64,000 bases of DNA from Streptomyces akebiae. GTDB lineage: Bacteria; Actinomycetota; Actinomycetes; Streptomycetales; Streptomycetaceae. The translations under genes and the position numbers were made by a program. The DNA is taken from positions 2,976,001 through 3,040,000 of the forward strand of contig NZ_CP080647.1 in the NCBI RefSeq assembly GCF_019599145.1, written 5' to 3'. Below, piece after piece: positions 27,653-38,824 of this stretch (the stretch's first letter is position 1; every line of letters starts with the position of its first letter). A model generated the notes under the pieces. It had not been told where the DNA came from, searched no databases, and was given only the letters and a program-made list of their open reading frames with translations.

Positions 27653-30103
27653 TCAGCCGCGCAGGGTCTCCTCCAGCTTGCGCGCCACCGAAGCCGCCTC
27701 GTCGCCCGGCAGCGGCGCCCCCTTCGGTCCGGTGACGTAGAAGGCGTCCACGGCGTTGGCGCCCAGCGTGCTGACGTGCGCGCTGCGCACCCGTACGTGC
27801 GCGTCCTCCAGAGCCCGTCCGATCCGGTGCAGGAGCCCCGGCGCGTCCTGGGCGCGGACCTCGATCACGGTGGCGTGCCGGGAGGCCGCCGCGGCCACCG
27901 TGACGCGTGGCGGGGGCGCGACCACGCCCCGCCGCCGGGGGTAGGCCGCGTCCCGCTCGGCCAGTCGCCCGGCGATGTCCAGGGAGCCGTCCAACGCCCG
28001 TACGAGGTCGGCGCGGAGCCGGGCGGCCTGCGGCAACGAGCCGTACTCGGCGGCCACCCGCCAGTTCAGCAGCAGGACCGAGCCCTCGACGCCGTCCGGG
28101 AGGTCGAAGGTCCGCAGTTCGGCCGTGCGCACGGTGAGCCGGTGCATGGCGAGCACGCCGGCGACCGCGGGCAGGACGCCCGCCTGGTCGGGCACGGCGA
28201 TGAGGAGTTCGACCCCGAGCGGCTCCGGGTCGGCCTTCTCGTCCTTCTCCTCGGCGGCGGCCTCCGTCTGCGCGCGCAGCGAGAGCACCGGCCCGCCCGT
28301 GCGGAACGCCTCGATGGCGAGCCGCTCCTGCTCGGCGCTGGTCTCCCCGGGCTCCGGCTCCTCCGGGGCGTCCCCGGCGAACAGCGCGTCGACCCGTTGG
28401 ACCAGTTCGGAGACGAGTGAGGCCCGCCACGACGACCAGGCGGCGGGACCGGTCGCCAGCGCGTCCGACTCGGTCAGCGCGTGCAGCAGTTCGAGCGTGC
28501 CCGGCGATCCGACGGCGTCGGCCACCGAACGGACGGTGGCCGGATCCTCCAGATCGCGCCGGGTGGCGGTGTCGACGAGCAGCAGATGGTGCCGGACGAG
28601 GGTGGACAGGACCGCCACGTCGTCACGGTCGAAGCCGATCCTGGCGGCCACGTCCTTGGCGATGATCTCGCCGGCGACGGAGTGGTCGCCGGGCCAGCCC
28701 TTGCCGATGTCGTGCAGCAGCGCGGCGACGAGCAGGAGGTCGGGCCGGTGCACCCGGCGGGTCATCTCGGAGGCCTGGACCGCGGTCTCGATCAGGTGCC
28801 GGTCGACGGTCCAGATGTGCACGGCGTTGCGCTGCGGCCGGCAGCGCACCCGCTCCCAGTCGGGCAGCAGGTCGGTGATCAGGCCTTCGGCCTCCAGCGC
28901 CTCCCAGACGTCGACGGTCGGACGCCCGGAGCCCAGCAGGGTGACGAGTTGCTCGCGCGCCTCCGCCGGCCAGGGCGTCGGCAGCGGCCGGGCGGTGGCC
29001 GCGAGGCGGCGTACGGCGTGCAGGGACAGCGGCAGTCCGGCCTGGGCGGCAGCCGCGGCGGCGCGCAGGGGCAGCACCGGGTCCCGCTCCGGCCGGGCGG
29101 CGCGCGCGAGCACGACCTCGCCGTCCTGCTCGACGACGCCCTCGGCCAGCGGCGACCGCTCAGGAGCCGGCTTGCCCCCGCCGAGCATGGCGCGCAGCCG
29201 GGGCCGCACGGCGCGAGAGCGCAGCACGCGCCCCACTTCGCGCCAGGTCACGTCACTGGCGTACGAGATGACCCGCGCGGCCTCGTACACCTGGCGCAGC
29301 AGGGTGTCGGCGTCCAGCAGCCCCAGCTCGGCGGCGACCTGGTCCTGTTCCTGGAGCGCGAGCCGGTCGGTCGCGCGCCCGGTGGTGAGGTGGAGCGCGT
29401 CGCGGACGTCGAGGAGGCGGCGCCGGGCGTCGGCGAGCCCCTCGCGCGGGGCGTCGGCGAGCCAGGAGGCGGCGACGGCGCGCAGGGCGGTGGCATCCCG
29501 CAACCCGCCGCGCGCCTCCTTGAGGTCGGGTTCCAGCAGGTACTGCAGCTCCCCCTGCCGCTCGGCCCGCTCGGCGCACAGCTCCTGGAGCTCCGGGAGG
29601 CGTTTGGGCGCCTGGTTGCGCCAGTCGGCGAGGACGGAGGTCCGCAGGCCGGCGGTCAGGCCCAGGTCACCGGCGATATGGCGGGCGTCCAGCAGCCCGA
29701 GTTGCACCTTGAGGTCCTCGCCGGCCGTCTTGCGGGCCTCGGCGGGGGTGCGCACGGAGTGGTCGAGGGCCAGCCCCAGATCCCAGACGGGGTACCAGAT
29801 GCGGTCGGCCAGCGCGGCCACCGCCTGCTCGTCGGACCCGTCGTGCAGGAGCAGCAGATCCAGGTCGCTGCGGGGCGAGAGTTCGCCCCGCCCGTAGCCT
29901 CCGACGGCCACGAGGGAGACCCCGCGCGTCTCGGCGACCCCCGCCCCGAAGAGGCCGGCCAGCCAGTCGTCGGTCAGCTCGGCCAGGGCCGAACGGCGCG
30001 GCGGCCCGGACTGCGCCCCCTCCTGGAGGAGGCGCAGCCGGGCCGCCGCGTAGCCGCTGGGTCCCGAGTCCTCTGCATCCGTACGTACGTCCGTACTCGT
30101 CAC
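27653..30103 (-). CDS. glnD: Bifunctional nucleotidyltransferase of PII (GlnD)
   Basis: 816 residues. Nucleotidyltransferase motif GGYGRGELSPRSDLDLLLL, GlnD-specific middle, HD domain with LLHDIGKG, and two C-terminal ACT domains. In Streptomyces GlnD adenylylates GlnK at Tyr51 (published for S. coelicolor), not uridylylates it. Downstream gene of amtB-glnK-glnD. Confidence 0.96.
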   Translation of the reverse strand: MTSTDVRTDAEDSGPSGYAAARLRLLQEGAQSGPPRRSALAELTDDWLAGLFGAGVAETRGVSLVAVGGYGRGELSPRSDLDLLLLHDGSDEQAVAALADRIWYPVWDLGLALDHSVRTPAEARKTAGEDLKVQLGLLDARHIAGDLGLTAGLRTSVLADWRNQAPKRLPELQELCAERAERQGELQYLLEPDLKEARGGLRDATALRAVAASWLADAPREGLADARRRLLDVRDALHLTTGRATDRLALQEQDQVAAELGLLDADTLLRQVYEAARVISYASDVTWREVGRVLRSRAVRPRLRAMLGGGKPAPERSPLAEGVVEQDGEVVLARAARPERDPVLPLRAAAAAAQAGLPLSLHAVRRLAATARPLPTPWPAEAREQLVTLLGSGRPTVDVWEALEAEGLITDLLPDWERVRCRPQRNAVHIWTVDRHLIETAVQASEMTRRVHRPDLLLVAALLHDIGKGWPGDHSVAGEIIAKDVAARIGFDRDDVAVLSTLVRHHLLLVDTATRRDLEDPATVRSVADAVGSPGTLELLHALTESDALATGPAAWSSWRASLVSELVQRVDALFAGDAPEEPEPGETSAEQERLAIEAFRTGGPVLSLRAQTEAAAEEKDEKADPEPLGVELLIAVPDQAGVLPAVAGVLAMHRLTVRTAELRTFDLPDGVEGSVLLLNWRVAAEYGSLPQAARLRADLVRALDGSLDIAGRLAERDAAYPRRRGVVAPPPRVTVAAAASRHATVIEVRAQDAPGLLHRIGRALEDAHVRVRSAHVSTLGANAVDAFYVTGPKGAPLPGDEAASVARKLEETLRG

Positions 30104-30129
30104 CCAGCGACTCCTGTTCTTCTCTTCGG

Positions 30130-31760
<1,631 letters not shown>

Positions 31761-32148
31761 TGCCGGTATCTCCTCGTGGTCGGAACGGCCCGTGCGGATG
31801 CGGAAGCTTGGGGAGCTATCGGGAGGGCCGACTGTGCTGAGGAGACTGACGCAGCACCGTTTCGCCGGGAGTTTGGAAATGTTTCCCGGAGGTGACGAAG
31901 GCGCCCATCACGTTACAGACAGGTGAAACGTGAATCGCTGAGGATTCATCCCATGTGGGGCCCAGCCTCTGCGAGGCCCTCGGCGGATAACGGTTTCGTA
32001 TCCGATGGAACTTCCGGTGGGACTTCCCCGAACGGACCGGCCGCGGCAGACCATCCGATGACCTGGCATGGGGGAGCCGAGTCGGGCAGTTCGGGATGGC
32101 CGGCCGCGGTCGGCGTGAAAGGGGCCCTGGCGGGTGCGCCGGGCCGGA
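31761..32148. other. amtB upstream spacer
   Basis: Holds the GlnR-like site (31881-31916) and short inverted repeats: TGAATC/GATTCA (31931-31948) and CGGATA/TATCCG (31983-32004), which could be the nsdA terminator or further operator sites. CCGGCCGCGG appears twice directly (near 32037 and 32100). No gene seen. Confidence 0.45.
31881..31916 (-). promoter_or_regulatory. GlnR-like operator upstream of amtB
   Basis: Read leftward, GTCAC-ctccgg-GAAAC (31881-31896) matches the GlnR consensus gTnAc-n6-GaAAc exactly. Just upstream lies GTAAC (31912-31916) followed by a degenerate partner. Position: about 120 nt before the amtB start. Activation by GlnR under nitrogen limitation is inferred from the S. 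coelicolor operon. Confidence 0.6.
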
Positions 32149-33624
32149 TCAGACCGCTTCGGCGGTCTCGGGGAGGTGGACGGCGAGCTGGTCGGTGAGG
32201 TCGACGACCTCGGCGAGACCACCGAAATCGCGTACGGCCGTGTCCACGGTCTTGCGGATGCGGGTGTTGACGCGCTCGGAGCGGACCTTGCGGGCGACGT
32301 CCATGGCCTCCTTGGCCATGGCGGCGCCCTGCTCGGGCTCACGCTGGAGCAGGTGCACGGTGGCCATGCCGATGAGGTTCAGCGCGTACGACCGCTGGTG
32401 CTCGGTGTCCGTGGCGAAGAGGTCGACGGCCCGGCGCATCACGGGCTCGGCGAGGGAGGCGTAGGTGGGGCTGCGGCCCGCGACATAGGCGAGGTCGCGG
32501 TAGGAGTGGCTGTTCTCGCCGTGCAGTTCGGCCTCGTTGAAGAAGCGGATCCAGTCGGGATCCGGGTCGTCCCACTCCTCGGCGTCCGCGAAGACGTCCT
32601 CGGCCATCCGGACGGCCCGTTTGCACTTCCCGGGCTGGCCCATGTTGGCGTAGGCCCGGGCCTCCATCGCATACAGCATCGACTGGGTGCGCGGGCCAGC
32701 ACAGTCACGGCTGCCGTACTGGGCGAGATGGATCAGTTCGAGCGCGTCGTCGGGGCGGCCGAGGTGGATCATCTGCCGGCTCATGCTGGACAGGACGTAC
32801 GAACCGAGAGGCTTGTCGCCCGCCTCCTTGGCCGCGTGCAGGGCGAGGACGAAGTACTTCTGTGCGGTGGGCTGGAGGCCGATGTCGTAGCTCATCCAGC
32901 CGGCCAGCTCGGCCAGTTCGGCGGCGACCTTGAACAGCCTCCGGGTGGTGGCCTCGGACTGCGGCTCCTGGAGGAGGTCGGTCACCTCGTGCAGCTGGCC
33001 GACGACCGCCTTACGGCGCAGACCGCCGCCGCACTGGGCGTCCCACTGCCGGAACATCACCGTCGTGGATTCGAGGAGGTCCAGCTCCGGCCGGGAGAGC
33101 CGGCCGGCGCGGCGGGCGGCGGGCGACGGCTCCGGCTCCGTGCGCGGGGCGGGGGGCGAGGGGACCAGCCAGCGCTGCATCGGCTCGATGAGGGCCGGAC
33201 CCGCGGAGAGGGCGAGCGAGCTCCCGAGGAAGCCGCGCCGCGCCAGCATCAGGTCGCTGCGCGAGAACTCGCTGATCAGCGCCACGGTCTGCGGGCCCGT
33301 CCAGGGCAGGTCGACACCGGAGACGGACGGGGCCTGGTGCGCCGCGCGCAGACCCAGATCCTCCACGGCGACGACACAGCCGAACCGCTCGGAGAACAGC
33401 TCGGACAGGATCCGCGGGATCGGCTCGCGCGGGTTCTCCCCGTCGAGCCACCGTCGTACGCGCGAGGTGTCGGTGGAGATGTGGTTGGCGCCGAGCTGAC
33501 GGGCCCGACGGTTCACCTGCCGCGCGAGCTCGCCCTTGGACCATCCGCTGCGGACGAACCACGAACCGAGCAGTTCGTTCGGGCGCTTCTCAGCGTTCGT
33601 GCCACTTCCGCCGTTGCCGCCCAC
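32149..33624 (-). CDS. nsdA: NsdA, TPR-containing negative regulator of development
   Basis: 491 residues. An N-terminal XRE-like helix-turn-helix (GWSKGELARQVNRRARQLGANH..DTSRVRRWLDGENPR) is followed by helical TPR-like repeats (about 160-480). In S. coelicolor disruption of nsdA increases sporulation and actinorhodin production. Start GTG 33624. It is next to amtB as in S. coelicolor; the function transfer is by homology and gene order. Confidence 0.9.
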   Translation of the reverse strand: MGGNGGSGTNAEKRPNELLGSWFVRSGWSKGELARQVNRRARQLGANHISTDTSRVRRWLDGENPREPIPRILSELFSERFGCVVAVEDLGLRAAHQAPSVSGVDLPWTGPQTVALISEFSRSDLMLARRGFLGSSLALSAGPALIEPMQRWLVPSPPAPRTEPEPSPAARRAGRLSRPELDLLESTTVMFRQWDAQCGGGLRRKAVVGQLHEVTDLLQEPQSEATTRRLFKVAAELAELAGWMSYDIGLQPTAQKYFVLALHAAKEAGDKPLGSYVLSSMSRQMIHLGRPDDALELIHLAQYGSRDCAGPRTQSMLYAMEARAYANMGQPGKCKRAVRMAEDVFADAEEWDDPDPDWIRFFNEAELHGENSHSYRDLAYVAGRSPTYASLAEPVMRRAVDLFATDTEHQRSYALNLIGMATVHLLQREPEQGAAMAKEAMDVARKVRSERVNTRIRKTVDTAVRDFGGLAEVVDLTDQLAVHLPETAEAV

Positions 33625-34050
33625 TGGAACGCCCCCATCCCTGAAACCACTTGTGCGCTGTGTGCGCCAAGCCCTACCAGAATGCCGGTTACCACGCCGT
33701 ACGTCCGACCCCCGTCACCCATCGAACGGAAAGACGACTTGCCTCCGGCATACCCACGGGCGTGTACGTCCCCAGACCCCGTGCACTCAAAGTAATCCTA
33801 CGATCACGCGTCCGGCCACGGCGATTCCAGAAACGCCACCATTCGCCACCCCTTCGAATGAACTAACGGTCACCCGTCCGCGATTCACTTGACACATGAC
33901 GGCCGAGAGTGGGCGGAGCGATGCATTCAGGGGCGCGCATCAGCGACCGCACCACCCGGGGTGCGGAAGTGCGCCGCCCGCACGGAAGCAGAGCGTCGCA
34001 TCCCGACTCCGTCGCGTAACCACCCGCGCGCTGGACCCGTTGGAGGGGGC
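33625..34050. other. nsdA / prim-pol divergent spacer
   Basis: About 425 nt with no gene supported. The middle (33780-33900) is less GC-rich and holds a TTGACA at 33889-33894 (+) without a good -10 at 17 nt, and on the minus strand a TAGGAT -10-like hexamer near 33800. Confidence 0.35.
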
Positions 34051-34707
34051 ATGGGCTTCACGATCGGTGGCATCCGGGAGATGCGATCCGGCACGCGTCG
34101 ACGCGGCCGCTCCTCGGAGTGCACGGCCGTGGCCGAGTTCACCGGCCTCTGGGGATGGGACGTCGTCCCCGGCGCGCGGACGGCTTCGGGCGCGTGCTCG
34201 TGCGGCAGGACCACCTGCTCCGCGCCCGGCGCACATCCCCTCGGCTTCGCGGCTCCCATCCCCGCCGGAGCGACGCTCGACGCGGTGACCGAGGCCTGGG
34301 CCGAGTTCCCCGGCGCCTCCGTGATGTTGCCGGTGGGCCGCTCGTTCGACGTGATCGAGGTCGCCGAGTCGGCCGGGCGGCACGCGCTGGTCCGCCTGGA
34401 ACGCATGGGCCTCCCCCTCGGCCCGGTGATCGCCACCCCCGAGGGCCGCGCCCACTTCTTCGTCGCTCCCGGCGCCGCCGCCGAGCTGCCCTCACTGCTC
34501 TACCGCATGGGCTGGGACGACCCCTCGGCCCTGGACCTGCGCGGCCTCGGCCCCGGCACCCATGTCACCGCCCCGCCCTCCGACCGCGGCGGCCTCGGCC
34601 CGGTCCGCTGGCTCCGCTCCCCCGCGCTCGACTCGGCGACCAGGCCACCGGCCGCGCGGCTGTTGCTGGGCACGCTGGCCTACGTGGCACACCGGTCCCG
34701 GGCCTGA
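34051..34707 (+). CDS. Prim-pol-like (bifunctional primase/polymerase N-terminal domain) protein
   Basis: 218 residues from ATG 34051 with TTGGAGGGGG immediately upstream. The sequence WGWDVVPGARTASGACSCG, a double-cysteine motif and the HPLGFAAP region match the archaeo-eukaryotic primase-like N-terminal domain found in plasmid replication proteins, but no helicase or polymerase domain follows. It may be a stand-alone primase-fold protein or one that has lost activity; the catalytic residues cannot be confirmed by eye. It is convergent with ftsY. Confidence 0.7.
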   Translation: MGFTIGGIREMRSGTRRRGRSSECTAVAEFTGLWGWDVVPGARTASGACSCGRTTCSAPGAHPLGFAAPIPAGATLDAVTEAWAEFPGASVMLPVGRSFDVIEVAESAGRHALVRLERMGLPLGPVIATPEGRAHFFVAPGAAAELPSLLYRMGWDDPSALDLRGLGPGTHVTAPPSDRGGLGPVRWLRSPALDSATRPPAARLLLGTLAYVAHRSRA

Positions 34708-34730
34708 CCCGACCGCCGTACCTACACGGC

Positions 34731-34771
34731 GAAGCGCCCGACCCCACCGCGTCTCGGGGGGCGGGCGCTTC
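34731..34771. terminator. Bidirectional terminator between prim-pol gene and ftsY
   Basis: GAAGCGCCCG (34731-34740) pairs perfectly with CGGGCGCTTC (34762-34771), loop 21 nt, followed by TTCG on the plus strand. Confidence 0.75.
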
Positions 34772-34809
34772 TTCGACCACTGAAGAGATCCCGTAAGTGG
34801 TCCACGGGG

Positions 34810-36009
34810 TCATTCACCGATGAGGGCGTCCACGAACGCCTCCGGCTCGAACGGCGCCAGGTCGTCCGCTCCCTCTCCCAGGCCGACGAGCTTGACGGGC
34901 ACACCCAGCTCGCGCTGTACGGCGATGACGATGCCGCCCTTGGCGGTGCCGTCAAGCTTGGTGAGGACGATGCCGGTGATGTCGACGACCTCGGCGAAGA
35001 CCCGCGCCTGGACGAGACCGTTCTGACCGGTGGTGGCGTCGAGGACGAGCAGGATCTCGTCCAGCGGCGCGTGCTTCTCGACGACGCGCTTGACCTTGCC
35101 GAGCTCGTCCATGAGGCCGGTCTTGGTGTGCAGTCGGCCGGCGGTGTCGATGAGGACGACGTCGGCGCCCTCCTCGATGCCCTCCTTGACGGCGTCGAAG
35201 GCGATCGACGCCGGGTCGCCACCCTCGGGACCGCGCACGGTACGGGCGCCGACGCGCTCGCCCCAGGTCTGGAGCTGATCGGCGGCCGCGGCCCGGAAGG
35301 TGTCGGCGGCGCCGAGGACGACGTTCTTGCCGTCGGCGACGAGGACGCGCGCGAGCTTGCCGGTGGTCGTGGTCTTGCCGGTGCCGTTGACGCCGACGAC
35401 CATCACGATGCCCGGGGTGTCGAGCGGTGAGTCGGTGTTGACCGCGCGGTCGAACTCCGGGACGAGGATCTTCAGCAGTTCCTCACGCAGCAGCGTGCGC
35501 AGCTCCGCAGGGGTGCGGGTTCCGAGGACCCGCACCCGCTCGCGCAACCGTTCGACCAGTTCCTGGGTGGGCTGGACGCCGACGTCGGCGGTGAGGAGGG
35601 TGTCCTCGATCTCCTCCCAGGTGTCGTCGTCGAGGTGCTCGCGCGAGAGCAGCGTGAGCAGCCCCTTGCCCAGCGCGTTCTGTGAGCGGGAGAGCCGGGC
35701 GCGCAGCCGTACCAGACGGCCGGCGGTCGGCTCGGGGATCTCGATCGCGGGGGCGGCGGGCGGTTCCTCGACGGCCACGGGCGCCGACGCCGAGCCGTCC
35801 GGGAGATCCACCTCCTCGATGGTCCGGCGCGGTTCGTCGCGCGGCGTCTCGGCCTCGTCGCCGACATGCGGCTCGGCCGGAGGGGCGGTGATGTCGGGTG
35901 TCGTGGGGGGAGCCGGGGGCAGCGGCTTCTTCCTGCGGCTGCCTACGACGAGCCCGCCCAGCACGCCGAGCACGACCACGGCGATGACTACAGCAAGGAT
36001 GAGTTCCAT
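34810..36009 (-). CDS. ftsY: Signal recognition particle receptor FtsY
   Basis: 399 residues. A single N-terminal transmembrane helix (residues 1-24) and an acidic/Pro-rich linker precede the NG domain with G1 GVNGTGKTTTTGKLA, G3 DTAGR and G4 TKLDGTAKGG. It receives SRP-ribosome complexes at the membrane. Streptomyces FtsY has this membrane anchor, unlike the E. coli protein. ffh is 7 kb away on the same strand. Confidence 0.96.
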   Translation of the reverse strand: MELILAVVIAVVVLGVLGGLVVGSRRKKPLPPAPPTTPDITAPPAEPHVGDEAETPRDEPRRTIEEVDLPDGSASAPVAVEEPPAAPAIEIPEPTAGRLVRLRARLSRSQNALGKGLLTLLSREHLDDDTWEEIEDTLLTADVGVQPTQELVERLRERVRVLGTRTPAELRTLLREELLKILVPEFDRAVNTDSPLDTPGIVMVVGVNGTGKTTTTGKLARVLVADGKNVVLGAADTFRAAAADQLQTWGERVGARTVRGPEGGDPASIAFDAVKEGIEEGADVVLIDTAGRLHTKTGLMDELGKVKRVVEKHAPLDEILLVLDATTGQNGLVQARVFAEVVDITGIVLTKLDGTAKGGIVIAVQRELGVPVKLVGLGEGADDLAPFEPEAFVDALIGE

Positions 36010-36124
36010 AACCGCTCCAGTATGCGTGACCTCCCGCCCGACGGTTCGCGGGCCACGTGGGGCTCCTCACCCCACCGGGCTGGTCCAACCCGGCTGGTGC
36101 ACGCGAGAAACGTCCCCAGGGTGC

Positions 36125-36151
36125 GTGACGGCCCATGTGGTGGGCCGTCAC
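36125..36151. repeat. 11-bp hairpin in the ftsY-LLM spacer
   Basis: GTGACGGCCCA (36125-36135) / TGGGCCGTCAC (36141-36151), loop of 5 nt, about 70 nt upstream of the LLM gene. Could be a terminator of ftsY transcription from the opposite side, or an operator. Confidence 0.5.
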
Positions 36152-36221
36152 ACACCCTCCCCTAGAAACCTGATACCTCGTCAGCTAACGTCCCCCTTCA
36201 CAGCCGCCCGAAGGGGGTCCC

Positions 36222-37193
36222 ATGCCCGTCACGGTCGTCCGTTTCAACCTGGTCGAGCCCGGCGCCACGCCCACCTCGCTCCGGGCCCGCTACCGTGCCG
36301 CCGTCGAGATGGCCGCGTACGCCGATGAGCAGGGCGTCAGCACCGTGCAGACGGAGGAGCACCACGGGGTCGAGAACAACTGGCTGCCGTCGCCGTTCGT
36401 CTTCGCGGGGGCCGTGTTCGGGGCGACGCGGAGGATCGCGGTCACGGTGTCGGCGGTGATCGGGCCGCTGCACGATCCGCTGCGGCTGGCGGAGGACATC
36501 GCCGTACTGGATCTGGTGAGCGGTGGGCGGCTGGTGACCGTCGCCGGGATCGGGTACCGGCCGGAGGAGTACGCGCAGTTCGACGTGGACTGGAAGGGGC
36601 GCGGCAAGCTCCAGGACGAGGTGCTGCAGACGCTGCTCCGGGCGTGGACGGGTGAGCCGTTCGCGTACCGGGGGCGCACGGTCCGGGTCACCCCGCGTCC
36701 GGGCACCGAGCCGCATCCGCTGCTGCTGGTCGGAGGCTCGTCGAAGGCCGCGGCCCGCAGGGCGGCCCGGCTCGGGCTCCCCTTCTTCCCGAGCGCGCAT
36801 CTGCCGGAGCTGGAGTCGTACTACAAGGAGCGGCTCGTGGAGTACGGCACGGAGGGCTGGACGATGATGCCCGCCGCGGAGACGCCACTGCTGCACGTCG
36901 CGGAGGATCCGGACCGCGCGTGGGCCGAGTACGGCAAGCACTTCCTGCACGAGGCGCGGACGTACGCCTCCTGGCAGTCGGCCGGCATCCGTTCGGCCGT
37001 GCGCTCGGGGGCGGCGACGGTGGCGGAGCTGCGCGCGGAGGGTGTGTACCGGATCGTCACGCCGGACGAGTGTGTGGCGCTGGGCCTGGACAACTACGTC
37101 CTGCATCCGCTGGTCGGCGGGATGCCGGTCGAGGAGGGCTGGCGTGGTCTGCGTCTGTTCGCCGAGCGGGTGCTGCCGCGCCTGGCCGACTGA
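36222..37193 (+). CDS. LLM-class flavin-dependent oxidoreductase
   Basis: 323 residues, luciferase-like TIM barrel using reduced FMN/F420. Typical segments: EEHHG, LDLVSGGRL.TVAGIGYRPEEYAQF, LLVGGSSKAAARRAARLG. The substrate is unknown. RBS GAAGGGGG directly precedes ATG 36222. It is convergent with glcP. Confidence 0.9.
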   Translation: MPVTVVRFNLVEPGATPTSLRARYRAAVEMAAYADEQGVSTVQTEEHHGVENNWLPSPFVFAGAVFGATRRIAVTVSAVIGPLHDPLRLAEDIAVLDLVSGGRLVTVAGIGYRPEEYAQFDVDWKGRGKLQDEVLQTLLRAWTGEPFAYRGRTVRVTPRPGTEPHPLLLVGGSSKAAARRAARLGLPFFPSAHLPELESYYKERLVEYGTEGWTMMPAAETPLLHVAEDPDRAWAEYGKHFLHEARTYASWQSAGIRSAVRSGAATVAELRAEGVYRIVTPDECVALGLDNYVLHPLVGGMPVEEGWRGLRLFAERVLPRLAD

Positions 37194-37219
37194 CCGTCAC
37201 GCCCCTGGAATGCCGCCGT

Positions 37220-37246
37220 CCCGGCCCGCTCGGTGGTCGGGCCGGG
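37220..37246. terminator. First of two hairpins between LLM gene and glcP
   Basis: CCCGGCCCG (37220-37228) / CGGGCCGGG (37238-37246), 9-bp stem, 9-nt loop, about 25 nt past the LLM stop. Confidence 0.6.
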
Positions 37247-37255
37247 ACCGGTGGA

Positions 37256-37303
37256 GGGTCCGAGGAGAAGGTCAGCGGGGACTTGGTCCTTCTCCTCGGA
37301 CCC
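37256..37303. terminator. Second hairpin between LLM gene and glcP (bidirectional)
   Basis: Perfect 16-bp arms GGGTCCGAGGAGAAGG (37256-37271) / CCTTCTCCTCGGACCC (37288-37303), 16-nt loop. Placed between convergent genes, so it can stop both. Confidence 0.8.
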
Positions 37304-37316
37304 GGGGGCCGCAGGG

Positions 37317-38732
37317 CTAGCCCATCTCCTCCAGTGACTTGCCCTTCGTCTCCTTCACGAACTTCAGGACGAAGGGGATGGAGAGCGCGGCGAAGACCGT
37401 GTAGATCACGTACGTCACGGAGAGGTTCCAGTCGGCCAGGGACGGGAAGCTCGCGGTGATGGCCCAGTTGGCGATCCATTGAGCGGAGGCGGCGACGCCC
37501 AGGGCGGCGGCGCGGATCCTGTTGGGGAACATCTCGCCGAGCATGACCCAGACGACGACACCCCAGGAGAGGGCGAAGAAGAGGACGAACACGTGGGCGG
37601 CGATCAGGGCGACCCAGCCCTGGGTGGCGGGGAGCTTGCCGTCGACGAGGTCGTAGGAGAAGGCCCAGGCCTCCAGGGCGAGGCCGAGGACCATGCCGAC
37701 GGAGCCGATGAGGGCGAGCGGCCTGCGGCCGATCCGGTCGACGAAGATCATCGCGATGACGGTGCCGACGATGTTGATGATCGAGGTCGTGAAGGAGTAG
37801 AAGAACGACTCGCTCGGGTCGACGCCCACGGACTGCCACAGCGTCGCGGAGTAGTAGAAGGCGACGTTGATGCCGACGAACTGCTGGAAGACCGACAGGC
37901 CGATGCCGATCCAGACGATCGGCTTGAAGAGGAAGCTGCCGCCGAGCAGGTCCTTGAAGGTCGACTTGTGCTCGCTGTTCATGGCCGACTCGATCTCGGC
38001 CACCCGGGCGTCCAGGTCGACGTCCTCGCCCTCGACCTCGGCGAGCACCTCACGGGCGCGCTCGTCCTTGCCGACGGAGATCAAAAAGCGGGGGGACTCG
38101 GGGATCGCGAAGGAGAGCAGGCCGTAGAGGACGGCCGGGACGACCATGACGCCGAGCATGATCTGCCAGGCCTCCAGGCCGAGCAGTTCACCGCGCTGGT
38201 CCCCGTCGGCGGCGTTGAGGATGCCCCAGTTGACGAGCTGGGAGACGGCGATGCCGACGACGATCGCGGCCTGCTGGAACGAGCCGAGCCGGCCCCGGTA
38301 GGCGGGCGGTGCGACCTCGGCGATGTAGGCGGGGCCGATGACGGACGCCATGCCGATCGCGAAGCCGCCGACGATCCGCCAGAAGGCGAGGTCGTACAGC
38401 GCGAAGGGGAGCGCGGAACCGACGGCGCTGACCGTGAAGAGGGCGGCCGCGATCTGCATGCAGCGGATGCGGCCGATGCGGTCGGCTATCCGGCCCGCGG
38501 TGGCCGCGCCGACGGCACAGCCGATGAGCGCGACGGCGATGACCTGTGCCAGGGCTGTGGAGCCGATGTCGTAGCGGTGGCGGATGGCTTCGACGGCGCC
38601 GTTGATCACGGCGCTGTCGTAGCCGAAGAGGAAGCCACCCATCGCGGCCGCCGCCGCGATGAAGATCACGTGCGAGAGATGGTCGGGCTGAGCGCCGCGA
38701 GCTCCTGCCCTGGGCTGCGCTGTGCTGGTCAC
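37317..38732 (-). CDS. glcP: Glucose permease, MFS sugar porter family
   Basis: 471 residues with 12 membrane helices. Sugar-porter motifs: GGFLFGYDSAVINGA, RIADRIGRI, PESPRFLI, and FVDRIGRRPL. Streptomyces import glucose mainly through the H+ symporter GlcP; the copy next to smc is GlcP1 in S. coelicolor. The hydrophilic loop after helix 6 is typical. Assignment is by synteny plus family; a glucose uptake test would settle it. Confidence 0.88.
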   Translation of the reverse strand: MTSTAQPRAGARGAQPDHLSHVIFIAAAAAMGGFLFGYDSAVINGAVEAIRHRYDIGSTALAQVIAVALIGCAVGAATAGRIADRIGRIRCMQIAAALFTVSAVGSALPFALYDLAFWRIVGGFAIGMASVIGPAYIAEVAPPAYRGRLGSFQQAAIVVGIAVSQLVNWGILNAADGDQRGELLGLEAWQIMLGVMVVPAVLYGLLSFAIPESPRFLISVGKDERAREVLAEVEGEDVDLDARVAEIESAMNSEHKSTFKDLLGGSFLFKPIVWIGIGLSVFQQFVGINVAFYYSATLWQSVGVDPSESFFYSFTTSIINIVGTVIAMIFVDRIGRRPLALIGSVGMVLGLALEAWAFSYDLVDGKLPATQGWVALIAAHVFVLFFALSWGVVVWVMLGEMFPNRIRAAALGVAASAQWIANWAITASFPSLADWNLSVTYVIYTVFAALSIPFVLKFVKETKGKSLEEMG

Positions 38733-38824
38733 GTCTGTACTCCTCGGCGGGCACGTCGCCGATGTAGGGGGAACGGGCCTGATGATCTGCTGGACCAGCC
38801 CCGCCTACCCCCGCTCGGAAACGC

